Shown here piece by piece: positions 45,001 to 52,131 of a DNA stretch of 64,000 nt. The stretch is from the NCBI GenBank assembly GCA_946885915.1, contig CAMPHF010000012.1, positions 23,142 to 87,141 on the forward strand, written 5' to 3'. The notes below the pieces were generated by a model. It was not told the DNA's origin, searched no databases, and worked only from the letters and a program-made list of their open reading frames with translations. The DNA is from an uncultured Idiomarina sp. GTDB taxonomy: Bacteria; Pseudomonadota; Gammaproteobacteria; Enterobacterales; Alteromonadaceae. Position 1 is the stretch's first letter; every line of letters begins with the position of its first letter. The position numbers and the translations under genes are program-made.

Positions 45001-45520
45001 TGCCAAACAACATCGCAAACACGGCCATAATCAGTGCTGCAGCCATTTCGTTTAAGGCAAACTCCGCCAGCGGCGATTGGGCTGAGGTGAGCACCACGAA
45101 ACTGGTGCCGACCGCTTTTAATTGCAGGGCAATGTAAGGAATAGTGGCGAGCGCGGCAATAAGGGTTACGAATAACGCCAAGCGCTGCCGTTTACCGTAG
45201 CGCGAGGCGACAAAATCGGCCACCGAGGTAATGTTTTGTTGCTTGGAAACCGAGACTAGCTTTTGCACCATCGGCAGCCCGAATAGGAACAACAAAATAG
45301 GGCCAAGCAGGATAGGGAAGTACGCCCAACCGTCAGTGTTGGCGCTACCGACCATGCCGTAGTAGGTCCACGAGGTACAGTAAATGGCCAGCGAGAGGGA
45401 GTAAACCAGCGGGTGATAGCTGAGTTTATTAGCCCATGACTTGGTTTTATCGCCCCAATGCGCCACCGCAAAAAGTAGCGCAATGTATGCGAGTGAGGCG
45501 AGTACCAGTAGCCAAGTCAT
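42020..45520 (-). CDS. crbS: CrbS-like sodium/solute symporter-linked hybrid histidine kinase
   Basis: A 1166-aa membrane sensor. Residues about 1-500 form an SLC5/sodium:solute symporter module (SIYCTSWTYYGMVGSANTDG; VADFVASRYGKRQRLALFVT). A STAC-type linker follows (about 530-600), then a PAS domain (SSLENLAQGISVVDSELRLV, about 625-740), a coiled coil, and a HisKA domain with the phospho-acceptor in ALASHDILQPLNAARL (about residue 805). A HATPase domain (NFLSNAIKYTPRGR; DTGPGIP; GVGLGLSVAQRMSEQLG) and a C-terminal receiver domain (ILCVDDD; Asp in GMLIDYQLGN, about 1082) complete it. This is the CrbS/CbrA/MxtR architecture, known to control acetate use. It is divergent from the symporter operon and near acs and the CrbR-like gene. 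Confidence 0.9.
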   Translation of the reverse strand: MTWLLVLASLAYIALLFAVAHWGDKTKSWANKLSYHPLVYSLSLAIYCTSWTYYGMVGSANTDGWAYFPILLGPILLFLFGLPMVQKLVSVSKQQNITSVADFVASRYGKRQRLALFVTLIAALATIPYIALQLKAVGTSFVVLTSAQSPLAEFALNEMAAALIMAVFAMLFGTRHIEVTEYRNGMILAIAFESMVKLFALLLAATFAWWLYAGAFDSPMTVEVLFSGRTEWSLAAFTEFDFIVQTFMAAGVILCLPRQFHVAVVDNVDVSHLKTARWIFPGYLLLTAMAIVPIAVSGGAFFPADADGSTFSLRLPMLADQTWLAVLIFIGGISAATAMVIIASVTLSTMLTNDVIMPLLLQRDSRRPFDQRRQSYERSLLIIRRVAIAFIMLFAYLCYYLWAANTGLVSIGLLAFSLMLQILPAMIGGLYWRRGHARGVYAGLLAGLFGWVLSVAVPLYLPHEISDTSIITQGTVISLILNTFAYVLFSLIAQPRLVDRIQATAFVKPRAELPELVANRHHQATNADMLLLLRTFLGVDRTRQLLSYYMADAGVKELPQEDVAARELIRYVERALSGVLGAATSRSLIEAALRDRQLNLEEVVHFFDDTTQALQNQQAILFSSLENLAQGISVVDSELRLVAWNKRYLDLFDYPEGMVKPGQPIATLIRYNAERGECGPGEIDELVSKRLRYMQMGSPHRFIRRRGDGRVIEMVGNPLPNGGFVTSFTDITEHVETQQALEEANIDLEQRIDIRAQKIREINNELTEEIERRRRVEVELKRAKAEAEAANASKTRFLALASHDILQPLNAARLYLSAVDEQDMSASNLQLLDKLDTALASTEHLLSTLLAIAKMEQGALQPQFRHVYLDSILGPLVAEYSVLAEQRQLDFKARYRDAVIYTDPTYLRRIVQNFLSNAIKYTPRGRVLLGVRKRGGYLVIAVWDTGPGIPTQQRARIFDAFYRVQNSGIEGVGLGLSVAQRMSEQLGCQLTLRSEEGRGSCFSVRVPLGSAGQVSVKPAGVDSAGPTDALRILCVDDDAENLSAMSALLSKWGCEAIVFQSAEQALAFARSEEATVDGMLIDYQLGNHDGLDGIALARELRVLLSASQATGSEGAESNEIPAALVTAMRDDNVKKAARQERLHFLAKPVKPAALKALLKYIQQHTK

Positions 45521-45773
45521 GACGTGCTCCGCGGTGGTGGTTTATTTTGATAGTCAGCACACTATATCGAAAAAAATACCGAAACAAAGGCCGAAACGAA
45601 TTTTGCCCGCCTATATTTCACGGGATTCAGGCCTTTAGTGTATTGGCTATTTCGTTTGTTAGGCTAGCTGTTAGACGACCTGTTAGACCAAAGTCCAATT
45701 TCTGTATTGCATAACCACGACTAGATTGCCTAGTGACCCAAACAATAATAACTGAACAACTTGGAGGGGCGTT
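45521..45773. promoter_or_regulatory. Divergent promoter region crbS / symporter operon
   Basis: This 253-bp gene-free region separates the sensor kinase (minus) from the DUF4212-symporter operon (plus). It includes the TTAGACCAAAGTCCA motif at 45683-45697 and a further TTAGAC half-site 12 bp upstream (45671). TTGGAGGGGC before the ATG at 45774 is the ribosome-binding site. Confidence 0.6.
45683..45697 (+). promoter_or_regulatory. Candidate CrbR-type operator upstream of the symporter operon
   Basis: TTAGACCAAAGTCCA matches 13 of 15 positions of the palindrome upstream of acs and lies 76 bp from the start codon, close to the 60-bp distance at acs. A second TTAGAC begins at 45671, one helical turn plus upstream. 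The role is inferred from the shared acetate context. Confidence 0.45.
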
Positions 45774-46040
45774 ATGGCGTTTAAAAGCGAAGAACTCGCA
45801 AAAGCCTATTGGCGCGACAACATTAGCCTAGTGTTAAAACTGCTGGCGGTGTGGTTTATCGTGTCCTACGGCTTTGGAATTTTGTTGGTAGATGTTCTGA
45901 ATCAGGTGACCTTTTTTGGTTTTAAATTAGGTTTCTGGTTCGCACAACAAGGTTCCATCATTACCTTTGTTATTTTGATTTTTATTTATGTGAATCGAAT
46001 GACAGCTCTCGACAATAAATACGACGTACACGAAGAGTAG
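45774..46040 (+). CDS. DUF4212 small subunit of sodium:solute symporter
   Basis: An 88-aa protein with two membrane helices (about 22-44 and 51-75). It begins FKSEELAKAYWRDNISLVLK, the typical DUF4212 start, and includes SYGFGILLVDVLNQVTFFGF and GFWFAQQGSIITFVILIFIY. Members of this family (Na_symport_sm) are always paired with a large VC_2705-type symporter, which starts 9 bp downstream here. It probably assists assembly or transport of acetate or a related short organic acid. GGAGG precedes the start. Confidence 0.94.
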   Translation: MAFKSEELAKAYWRDNISLVLKLLAVWFIVSYGFGILLVDVLNQVTFFGFKLGFWFAQQGSIITFVILIFIYVNRMTALDNKYDVHEE

Positions 46041-46049
46041 GGGCGCAAC

Positions 46050-47765
46050 ATGGATATTCAAACTCTCACGTTTATTATCGTTGGCCTGACTTTTGCGCTG
46101 TATATCGGTATTGCGATTTGGTCGCGAGCAGGTTCAACAAGTGATTTTTATGTGGCTAGTGGTGGTGTGCACCCGGTCATGAATGGTATGGCGACCGCGG
46201 CGGATTGGATGTCAGCGGCTTCGTTTATTTCAATGGCAGGTATTATTGCCTTTGCTGGTTATGATGGCTCGGTTTATTTAATGGGCTGGACCGGTGGTTA
46301 CGTATTGTTGGCGATGTGTTTAGCGCCTTATTTACGTAAGTTCGGCAAGTTTACTGTGCCTGATTTTATTGGTGACCGTTATTATTCACAAACCGCACGT
46401 ACCATTGCGGTACTTTGTGCGATTTTGATTTCGTTCACTTATATTGCTGGCCAAATGCGCGGTGTAGGCGTGGTCTTCTCACGCTTCTTAGAAGTTGATA
46501 TTGCGACCGGGGTATTTATCGGTGCGGTGATTGTATTCTTCTACACTGTGTTAGGCGGTATGAAAGGTATTACTTATACGCAGGTGGCGCAGTACATTGT
46601 ATTAGCGTTTGCTTATATTGTGCCTGCGGTATTTATTTCAATTTACATGACGGGTCACGTGTTACCGCAAACAGGTTTCGGTGCAACTATTGCCGAAGGT
46701 GTGCCTGGCTCCGGTGAATACTTGTTGAGTCGACTCGATGGGTTATCCGCAGAGCTTGGGTTAGCGGCTTATACGGAAGGCTCTCGTGCAACGATTGATG
46801 TATTTGCGATTACCTGTGCATTGATGGTGGGTACCGCTGGTTTACCGCACGTTATCGTTCGCTTCTTCACCGTACCTAAAGTTTCTGACGCGCGTTTGTC
46901 TGCGGGTTGGGCTTTGGTGTTCATTTCAGTGGTGTACTTAACTGCACCTTCTATCGCTGGCTTTGCCAAGGTGAACTTGATCAATACCGTGAACGGTCCT
47001 GATTTGCAGGGTGTTGAGTATGAAGCAGCGCCTTCGTGGATCAAGAACTGGGAACGTACTGGCCTGATTTCTTGGGACGATAAGAATAGCGATGGCAAAA
47101 TGTTCTATTCGGGTGACGAGCGCAATGAGATGACGGTTGACCGTGACATCATGGTGCTTGCGAACCCTGAAATTGCCAATTTGCCGGCGTGGGTAGTTGC
47201 GTTGGTGGCAGCTGGTGGTGTGGCGGCAGCATTGTCGACATCTGCAGGCTTGTTGTTGGTTATTTCAACCTCTGTTTCGCACGATTTGTTGAAGCGAACC
47301 TTAACGCCGAATATTACCGACAAACAAGAGTTGATGTGGGCGCGTATTGCGGCCGGTATCGCGGTAGCCTTATCAACTTGGTTTGGTATTAATCCGCCCG
47401 GGTTCGTGGCGCAGGTGGTGGCCTTTGCCTTCGGTTTGGCGGCATCGAGCTTCTTCCCAGCCATTATTATGGGTATCTTCCACAAACGGATGAATAGTAC
47501 GGGTGCCATTGCAGGTATGGTGGTTGGTATCGCCTTTACCTTGGCCTATATTATTTACTTCAAGTTTGTGAACCCTGCGGCAAATACGCCTGATAACTGG
47601 TTCTTGTCAATTTCACCTGAAGGTATTGGTACTGTGGGTATGGTGCTGAACTTTGTGGTGGCGTTGATTGTGAACAAAGTAACTGGCGATGCGCCAAAAG
47701 AGATTCAGGACTTGGTTGAGTCTATCCGTTACCCTCGTGGTTCGGGTGGCGCAACGCACCACTAG
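46050..47765 (+). CDS. Sodium:solute symporter, VC_2705 family (acetate-type)
   Basis: A 571-aa SLC5/SSS transporter with about 13 helices. Conserved segments include STSDFYVASGGVHPVMNGMA (about 30-49), AADWMSAASFISMAGIIAFA (about 50-69), TVPDFIGDRYYSQTARTIAV (about 102-121), GTAGLPHVIVRFFTVPKVSD (about 261-280) and GGVAAALSTSAGLLLVISTS (about 389-408). It belongs to the large-subunit family that pairs with DUF4212 proteins and is related to the acetate permease ActP. In vibrios the equivalent gene is under CrbRS control. A long hydrophilic insert (about 318-365) is normal for the family. A strong terminator follows. Confidence 0.93.
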   Translation: MDIQTLTFIIVGLTFALYIGIAIWSRAGSTSDFYVASGGVHPVMNGMATAADWMSAASFISMAGIIAFAGYDGSVYLMGWTGGYVLLAMCLAPYLRKFGKFTVPDFIGDRYYSQTARTIAVLCAILISFTYIAGQMRGVGVVFSRFLEVDIATGVFIGAVIVFFYTVLGGMKGITYTQVAQYIVLAFAYIVPAVFISIYMTGHVLPQTGFGATIAEGVPGSGEYLLSRLDGLSAELGLAAYTEGSRATIDVFAITCALMVGTAGLPHVIVRFFTVPKVSDARLSAGWALVFISVVYLTAPSIAGFAKVNLINTVNGPDLQGVEYEAAPSWIKNWERTGLISWDDKNSDGKMFYSGDERNEMTVDRDIMVLANPEIANLPAWVVALVAAGGVAAALSTSAGLLLVISTSVSHDLLKRTLTPNITDKQELMWARIAAGIAVALSTWFGINPPGFVAQVVAFAFGLAASSFFPAIIMGIFHKRMNSTGAIAGMVVGIAFTLAYIIYFKFVNPAANTPDNWFLSISPEGIGTVGMVLNFVVALIVNKVTGDAPKEIQDLVESIRYPRGSGGATHH

Positions 47766-47784
47766 CGGGTGCCCTTGCTCTCTC

Positions 47785-47812
47785 AAAGCCCGGCTCCCGC
47801 CGGGCTTTTTTT
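47785..47812 (+). terminator. Rho-independent terminator after the symporter gene
   Basis: Stem AAAGCCCGG/CCGGGCTTT with a short CTCCCG-type loop and a following T run, 20 bp after the symporter stop. Confidence 0.9.
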
Positions 47813-47823
47813 CAGCCGCCCTG

Positions 47824-47915
47824 ACCAGCTTACTGACCTGTTTAGTAAACAGGTCAGTAAGCTGGTTAGTAAGCAGGTGGCTAAGCAGGTTAGTCAACAG
47901 GTTAGGATGCTGGGG
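47824..47915 (+). repeat. 12-nt periodic repeat array C with long perfect palindrome
   Basis: About eight 12-nt units: AGCTTACTGACC, TGTTTAGTAAAC, AGGTCAGTAAGC, TGGTTAGTAAGC, AGGTGGCTAAGC, AGGTTAGTCAAC, AGGTTAGGATGC. The first units are inverted relative to the rest, producing a perfect inverted repeat of 21 bp per arm (47824-47844 and 47846-47866) around a single base. The shared end module AGGTTAGGATGCTGG closes the array. It lies just after the symporter terminator. Confidence 0.85.
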
Positions 47916-47921
47916 TTGGGG

Positions 47922-48026
47922 ATGAAGAAGGATAATAGGCAGTATAGGTTTGATAAGAAGACGCCGCTGTATGTGCTGGTGGCGCTGGTTTTTGTGCTGA
48001 TTTTGGCGGGTAATTTGTTAGCTTAA
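47922..48026 (+). CDS. Small single-pass membrane protein (34 aa), putative
   Basis: A short reading frame encoding a basic N-terminus (KKDNRQYRFDKKTP) and one hydrophobic helix (LYVLVALVFVLILAG). The charge pattern fits a small inner-membrane protein with its N-terminus in the cytoplasm. Its frame is open upstream through repeat array C, so a longer product with a QVSK-like tetrapeptide extension is possible. The G-rich GGGGTTGGGG before the ATG could act as a ribosome-binding site. It lies between the symporter and the DUF294 gene. Expression is unproven. Confidence 0.4.
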   Translation: MKKDNRQYRFDKKTPLYVLVALVFVLILAGNLLA

Positions 48027-48165
48027 ATTTGAGGCGGTGGCACGAAGTGTGATGCTTAACCTTTGATTCTAGTTTAGCTACGGCAAATTGCTAAGCAGAG
48101 TTTCACCACAAATGAGCTAAGCTTTGTCGTATTTGAACACGACCCAAAAGACAAAGGAGTGCGAA

Positions 48166-50103
48166 GTGAAACCAGACTTTGCGGAAGTGGCTAATTTTTT
48201 ACAAGATTGCCCGCCGTTTGACGAGCTGAATCACGAGCTACGGCAATGGGCGATTACGCAAATGCAAGCTGCGTATGTAAATGAGCACAATGCCAACGAG
48301 ATTATTAAAGAGGCTCGGCCGGCGCTCTTTATTGTCAGGTCTGGCGCTTATGATCTGAGGGCGGCGGATAATCGGCTTATTGAGCGGTTAGAAGCGGCGG
48401 ACTTGTTTGGCTACCCATCGATGTTGAGTGGGCGTCCGATCACCAACAAATTACAAGTGCTGCAAGATGGGGTGGTGTACATTCTGCCGCAAGCTGGGTT
48501 CGATGAGTTACGTAAGCACAGCCAAGCTTTTGAGCGATACTTTATTAAGGCGCACGGGCAGCGGTTGTTAACTGAGGAGCGTGGCCGCGACGGTAGTGAC
48601 TGGTCGGATAAATCGGTGGCGAGTGTGGTGCGCATGGCACCAATTAGTTTGCCATCGAACACGCCGATTCGGATTGCTGCGCAAACGATGAGCGAGCACA
48701 AAATCTCCAGCGTGTTGATTGTGGCACCAGAAAGCGTCGAATTTACTAAAACTCCCGCCTCGGCAGATGGCACGACACCGACGGCGAGTGCTGACGCCAA
48801 CGCGGTCAGCTCGAAGACTAACGTGAGCAATTCACCGCAGAAGCTGGTGGGCATTCTGACCGACCGCGATTTACGCAATCGCGTGGTTGCCAAGGGGCTA
48901 AGCACCGACACCGCAGTGAACGCGGTGATGACCCACACCCCGGCTACGGTATATGGTCGGCAAAGCCTCGTTGATGCACTCACCATTATGACGCAGACCA
49001 ATATTCATCACCTGCCAGTACTTGGCGATCACGATGAACTTATTGGTATGGTAACTACCACCGATTTAATGCGGCAGCAAAAGTCGGAACCAGTGTTTCT
49101 AATTAGCGCTATTTATAAAGCGCAAAATAAAGCTGAGCTTGTTAAAGAAGCGCAGGCGATTCCAGATTACATGCAAACTTTTGCTGGGCGGGTAAAAGAT
49201 ACCAGTGTACTAGGTCGGTTACTGGCCAGTCTAACGGATGCGATGACGCGCCAATTAATTCACTATTACGAAAAAGAACATGGTGTTGCGCCGGCGCCCT
49301 ACGTGTGGCTGGCATTTGGCTCGCAGGCCCGTGAAGATCAAACGCTGAGTTCAGATCAAGACAATGGTTTATTGCTCGAGAATGATTTGTCGCCAGCTAA
49401 ACAAGATTGGTTTAAAGGCTTAGGTGAGTTTGTTTGCGAAGGCTTGCACGAATGCGGTATACCGCTATGCCCAGGTAACATTATGGCGAGTAATGAAGAT
49501 TGCCGGCAATCGTTACAAGGCTGGCAAAATAAGTTCGAAAAGTGGACGCAAAGCCCAACGCCTAAAGCGCTAATGTATTGCCAAATATTCTTCGATAACC
49601 GCATGATTGAAGGCAGTGCCGGGCTTTATAAAAAATTAAAATCACATATTACTAAGTTAGCGAATACGGACGTATTTCTTGCCAATCTTGCCATTTTAAT
49701 TAACCACATTCAGGTACCGCTGGGGCTATTTAACAGCCTAAAGGCGGATGATGATTTAATAGATATTAAGCGCTATGGACTTGCCATTATTAATGACATT
49801 GCCCGTATTTACGCGCTGCAAAGTGAAATTGAAGCGCCGCAAACCATTTTGCGGTTGCAGGAATTGAAGGGTAGCCGACTTTTAAATCGCAAAGATAATC
49901 AGAGCTTGCAGGAGGCGTGGCAATTTTTGGCGCAACTTAGATTGAATCATCAGTTAGAAGTGTGGGGCAGCCAAGCGCCGAAAAATAAAATTAATCCAGA
50001 TGAATTAAGTACTCTGACTCGTCGGCAGCTTAAAAGCGCATTTCGGATTGTGAAAGAAGCGCAACAAGGCGTGGGCTTAAAATTTGGCCGGCAGGGGTAT
50101 TAA
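48166..50103 (+). CDS. cNMP-binding/CBS/DUF294 nucleotidyltransferase-like protein
   Basis: Cytoplasmic 645-aa protein. An N-terminal cyclic-nucleotide-binding-like domain (about 15-130; LFIVRSGAYDLRAADNRLIE) is followed by a CBS pair (ISLPSNTPIRIAAQTMSEHK; TDTAVNAVMTHTPATVYGRQ) interrupted by a low-complexity insert. DUF294 and its C-terminal partner follow, with the nucleotidyltransferase-like motif FGSQAREDQTLSSDQDNGLL (about 385-405). The GTG at 48166 is preferred because AAAGGAG lies 6 bp upstream; the open frame extends 14 codons earlier. Genes of this type sit beside acetate symporters and DnaQ-like exonucleases in many gammaproteobacteria, which suggests a role in controlling transport or acetate metabolism. 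Molecular function unknown. Confidence 0.88.
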   Translation: MKPDFAEVANFLQDCPPFDELNHELRQWAITQMQAAYVNEHNANEIIKEARPALFIVRSGAYDLRAADNRLIERLEAADLFGYPSMLSGRPITNKLQVLQDGVVYILPQAGFDELRKHSQAFERYFIKAHGQRLLTEERGRDGSDWSDKSVASVVRMAPISLPSNTPIRIAAQTMSEHKISSVLIVAPESVEFTKTPASADGTTPTASADANAVSSKTNVSNSPQKLVGILTDRDLRNRVVAKGLSTDTAVNAVMTHTPATVYGRQSLVDALTIMTQTNIHHLPVLGDHDELIGMVTTTDLMRQQKSEPVFLISAIYKAQNKAELVKEAQAIPDYMQTFAGRVKDTSVLGRLLASLTDAMTRQLIHYYEKEHGVAPAPYVWLAFGSQAREDQTLSSDQDNGLLLENDLSPAKQDWFKGLGEFVCEGLHECGIPLCPGNIMASNEDCRQSLQGWQNKFEKWTQSPTPKALMYCQIFFDNRMIEGSAGLYKKLKSHITKLANTDVFLANLAILINHIQVPLGLFNSLKADDDLIDIKRYGLAIINDIARIYALQSEIEAPQTILRLQELKGSRLLNRKDNQSLQEAWQFLAQLRLNHQLEVWGSQAPKNKINPDELSTLTRRQLKSAFRIVKEAQQGVGLKFGRQGY

Positions 50104-50134
50104 CTTGTGAACAAGAACGTATGAACAAGAACGT

Positions 50135-50788
50135 ATGGGCTTAAGCACTCAACTTAATCGGCTGGCCAATTGGCTAGAGCAACGCTCGTTACTGGCGCGC
50201 CCGTGGCGACGACTGCGCTATGTGGCGCTTGACGTTGAAACCACGGGGCTTGACGCTAGCACCGACACCTTGCTGGCGTTGGCATGGGTAAACATTGAGC
50301 CGCCATTAATGGATTACGGCTCGGCGCAGTATCATGTGCTGGCGCGCGCGGAACAACTCGATTTAAAGCAATCACCCATTATTCATGGCTTGCGACAAGC
50401 CGACTTCACCCGCAGTTCTGAGCCGCGGCAGACCTTAAAAGTGTTAAGCCGAGTATTAAATGACGCAGTACTGGTGTGCCATAACGTGCAACTGGATTGG
50501 CAATTTTTGCAGCAGGCGGCGCGCAAATACGACGTGACGCTGAAGCCCGCTGGATTCTACGACACGCTAAAAGCTGAGCACAAACGTTTGCAGCAAAAAG
50601 GCGAAACCGTGCAACGCGATATGCTCACGCTCGCAACTTGCCGCAAGCGTTATGGCCTGCCCGAATATGGCAATCATCACGCGTTTAGCGATGCGATTGG
50701 GTGTGGCGAGTTATTTTTAGCGCAAGCATATCGATATTTTGGCGGCGCTAACGTACGGGCACGGCAAGTGTTGCGCTCCAGCCGCTAG
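50135..50788 (+). CDS. DnaQ-like 3'-5' exonuclease domain protein
   Basis: A 217-aa DEDDh exonuclease. Exo I is VALDVETTGLDASTDTLLAL (about 29-48) with the DxE pair. Exo II is AVLVCHNVQLDWQFLQQAAR (about 110-130). Exo III is NHHAFSDAIGCGELFLA (about 179-195) with the His and Asp. Similar genes follow DUF294 proteins in acetate-symporter clusters, but the target nucleic acid is unknown. The start region contains a 14-bp tandem duplication, so ATG at 50135 is chosen as the only start in frame; it has no clear ribosome-binding site and may depend on coupling to the upstream gene. Confidence 0.88.
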   Translation: MGLSTQLNRLANWLEQRSLLARPWRRLRYVALDVETTGLDASTDTLLALAWVNIEPPLMDYGSAQYHVLARAEQLDLKQSPIIHGLRQADFTRSSEPRQTLKVLSRVLNDAVLVCHNVQLDWQFLQQAARKYDVTLKPAGFYDTLKAEHKRLQQKGETVQRDMLTLATCRKRYGLPEYGNHHAFSDAIGCGELFLAQAYRYFGGANVRARQVLRSSR

Positions 50789-50899
50789 AGCAAAGCATAC
50801 AGCCGCTGGTTTCGGTAGCTTTGCAACCCCACTATCAGGCTAAAGTTTTGCTTCAGCAGGCCGACAATATAGCATCGGTTTATGATTGAAGGTTGCTCT

Positions 50900-51508
50900 A
50901 TGTCGCGCATCATTTTACTACTTTTCGCTGTTCTATTTATGCAAATGGCTAGCATTGCTGAAGCCCGAGTGCGCTCGACCGATATGCCTGCCAGCCAGCG
51001 CTATCCGATAGATGGTATTCAAGATGCGGCCGCTAAGTTAAGTCAAACTTTGGTGATACAGTTACAGCAAACCGAAGCTAAACCACTAGCCATCACCTCC
51101 CTAGTAAATGCCGATACGCTGCAGCCACCGTTAGCCGGCGATTCACATGCGCGCATTGGGCAGCAATTGAGCGAAGCGCTATTTACCGAATTAAAAATGC
51201 GCGATGTGCAGCTTATTGATGTGCGCGGGCGTACATATATTGAAATTACCGAGCACGCTGAATTAAATCTCAGTCGCGATATTCATGAGTTAAACGAGGC
51301 GGTACATGCGGAGTGGGTGGTGGTAACCACACTAGCGCCACGACAGCAGGGCGTTATGTTGCATAGTCGTGTCGTTCAATTAAGCGATCAGCAGGTGCTG
51401 GCAAGTGCTAGTCAGTTTCTAGCTAAACGCCTTTATTGGCAGCAGCGCCAAGTAGAATCAGTAGATGGCGTGTTAGAGCGCGAAACAGCGCTGGGAGGTC
51501 AACGATGA
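50900..51508 (+). CDS. FlgO-family exported protein
   Basis: A 202-aa protein with a signal peptide (RIILLLFAVLFMQMASIAEA). A FlgO-type domain follows (ARIGQQLSEALFTELKMRDV; QLIDVRGRTYIEITEHAELN; AEWVVVTTLAPRQQGVMLHS). FlgO in vibrios is an outer-membrane protein associated with flagellar stability. No flagellar genes are near, so a broader envelope role is equally possible. The ATG at 50900 begins the signal peptide. The stop overlaps the start of the next FlgO-family gene by 4 bp, and the two products share this domain, suggesting a tandem duplication acting as a pair. Confidence 0.78.
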   Translation: MSRIILLLFAVLFMQMASIAEARVRSTDMPASQRYPIDGIQDAAAKLSQTLVIQLQQTEAKPLAITSLVNADTLQPPLAGDSHARIGQQLSEALFTELKMRDVQLIDVRGRTYIEITEHAELNLSRDIHELNEAVHAEWVVVTTLAPRQQGVMLHSRVVQLSDQQVLASASQFLAKRLYWQQRQVESVDGVLERETALGGQR

Positions 51509-52131
51509 GCCATAAGCATCGCAACTACATACACCTCGGCATGGCTCTGAGCGCTATACTATTAAGTGGCTGTGCACACCAACAGGTAATGCCGATACAA
51601 CAATCAAGTAGCCTCGTGGAGACACCCACTGCACCCAGCGCAGCCGAGCAGCAAGCGCTGCAGTCTAGCGCTTTGGCGCAAGCTCTGGCCATGCAACTTG
51701 CTCCAACGATACCGGCCGAGGCGAAGTTGGGGGTTACCCATTTTGTCCGTACCGATGGCCAATACGGCGAGGCTAATACTGTGAGCCAAGCTTTCGCTGA
51801 TCATTTAATGTATCAGTTGGCAGCTCAGCAAGTGCATGTCGTAGACTTTAAAACCACCAATTATATTCGAGTGACACCCGACGGTGATTTCGCCTTAACC
51901 CGAGATTATCTAGAGCTGGATGAGATTTCGCCGATCACCCATTTGTTGGTTGGCACTTATATGGTGCATGAACTTGGCTGGGTATTGAACGCTCGAGTCG
52001 TAAACATTCATAGCAACCAAGTGGTGAGTGTTGGCCAGGCGTTTGTTCCTAAAACTGTGATTGAGACGATTAAGCAGCCGCGCGAACCTTTATTACGGTC
52101 AAAATCTCGCGCTGAAGCTGCGCCGCAATAA
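51505..52131 (+). CDS. FlgO-family lipoprotein
   Basis: A 208-aa lipoprotein with lipobox ALSAILLSGCAHQQ. The FlgO domain is evident in LGVTHFVRTDGQYGEANTVS, then QAFADHLMYQLAAQQVHVVD and LLVGTYMVHELGWVLNARVV. The start is fixed by GGAGGT about 6 bp upstream and a 4-bp ATGA overlap with the preceding gene. It is probably inserted in the outer membrane and works with the non-lipidated paralogue encoded just before it. Composition and codon use match the surrounding chromosome. Confidence 0.82.
   Translation: MSHKHRNYIHLGMALSAILLSGCAHQQVMPIQQSSSLVETPTAPSAAEQQALQSSALAQALAMQLAPTIPAEAKLGVTHFVRTDGQYGEANTVSQAFADHLMYQLAAQQVHVVDFKTTNYIRVTPDGDFALTRDYLELDEISPITHLLVGTYMVHELGWVLNARVVNIHSNQVVSVGQAFVPKTVIETIKQPREPLLRSKSRAEAAPQ

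Noticed and set aside
42151..45137. Plus-strand frames inside the CrbS-like gene
   Set aside because: They are antisense to a protein with clear transporter, PAS, kinase and receiver motifs. No domain is recognisable in them.
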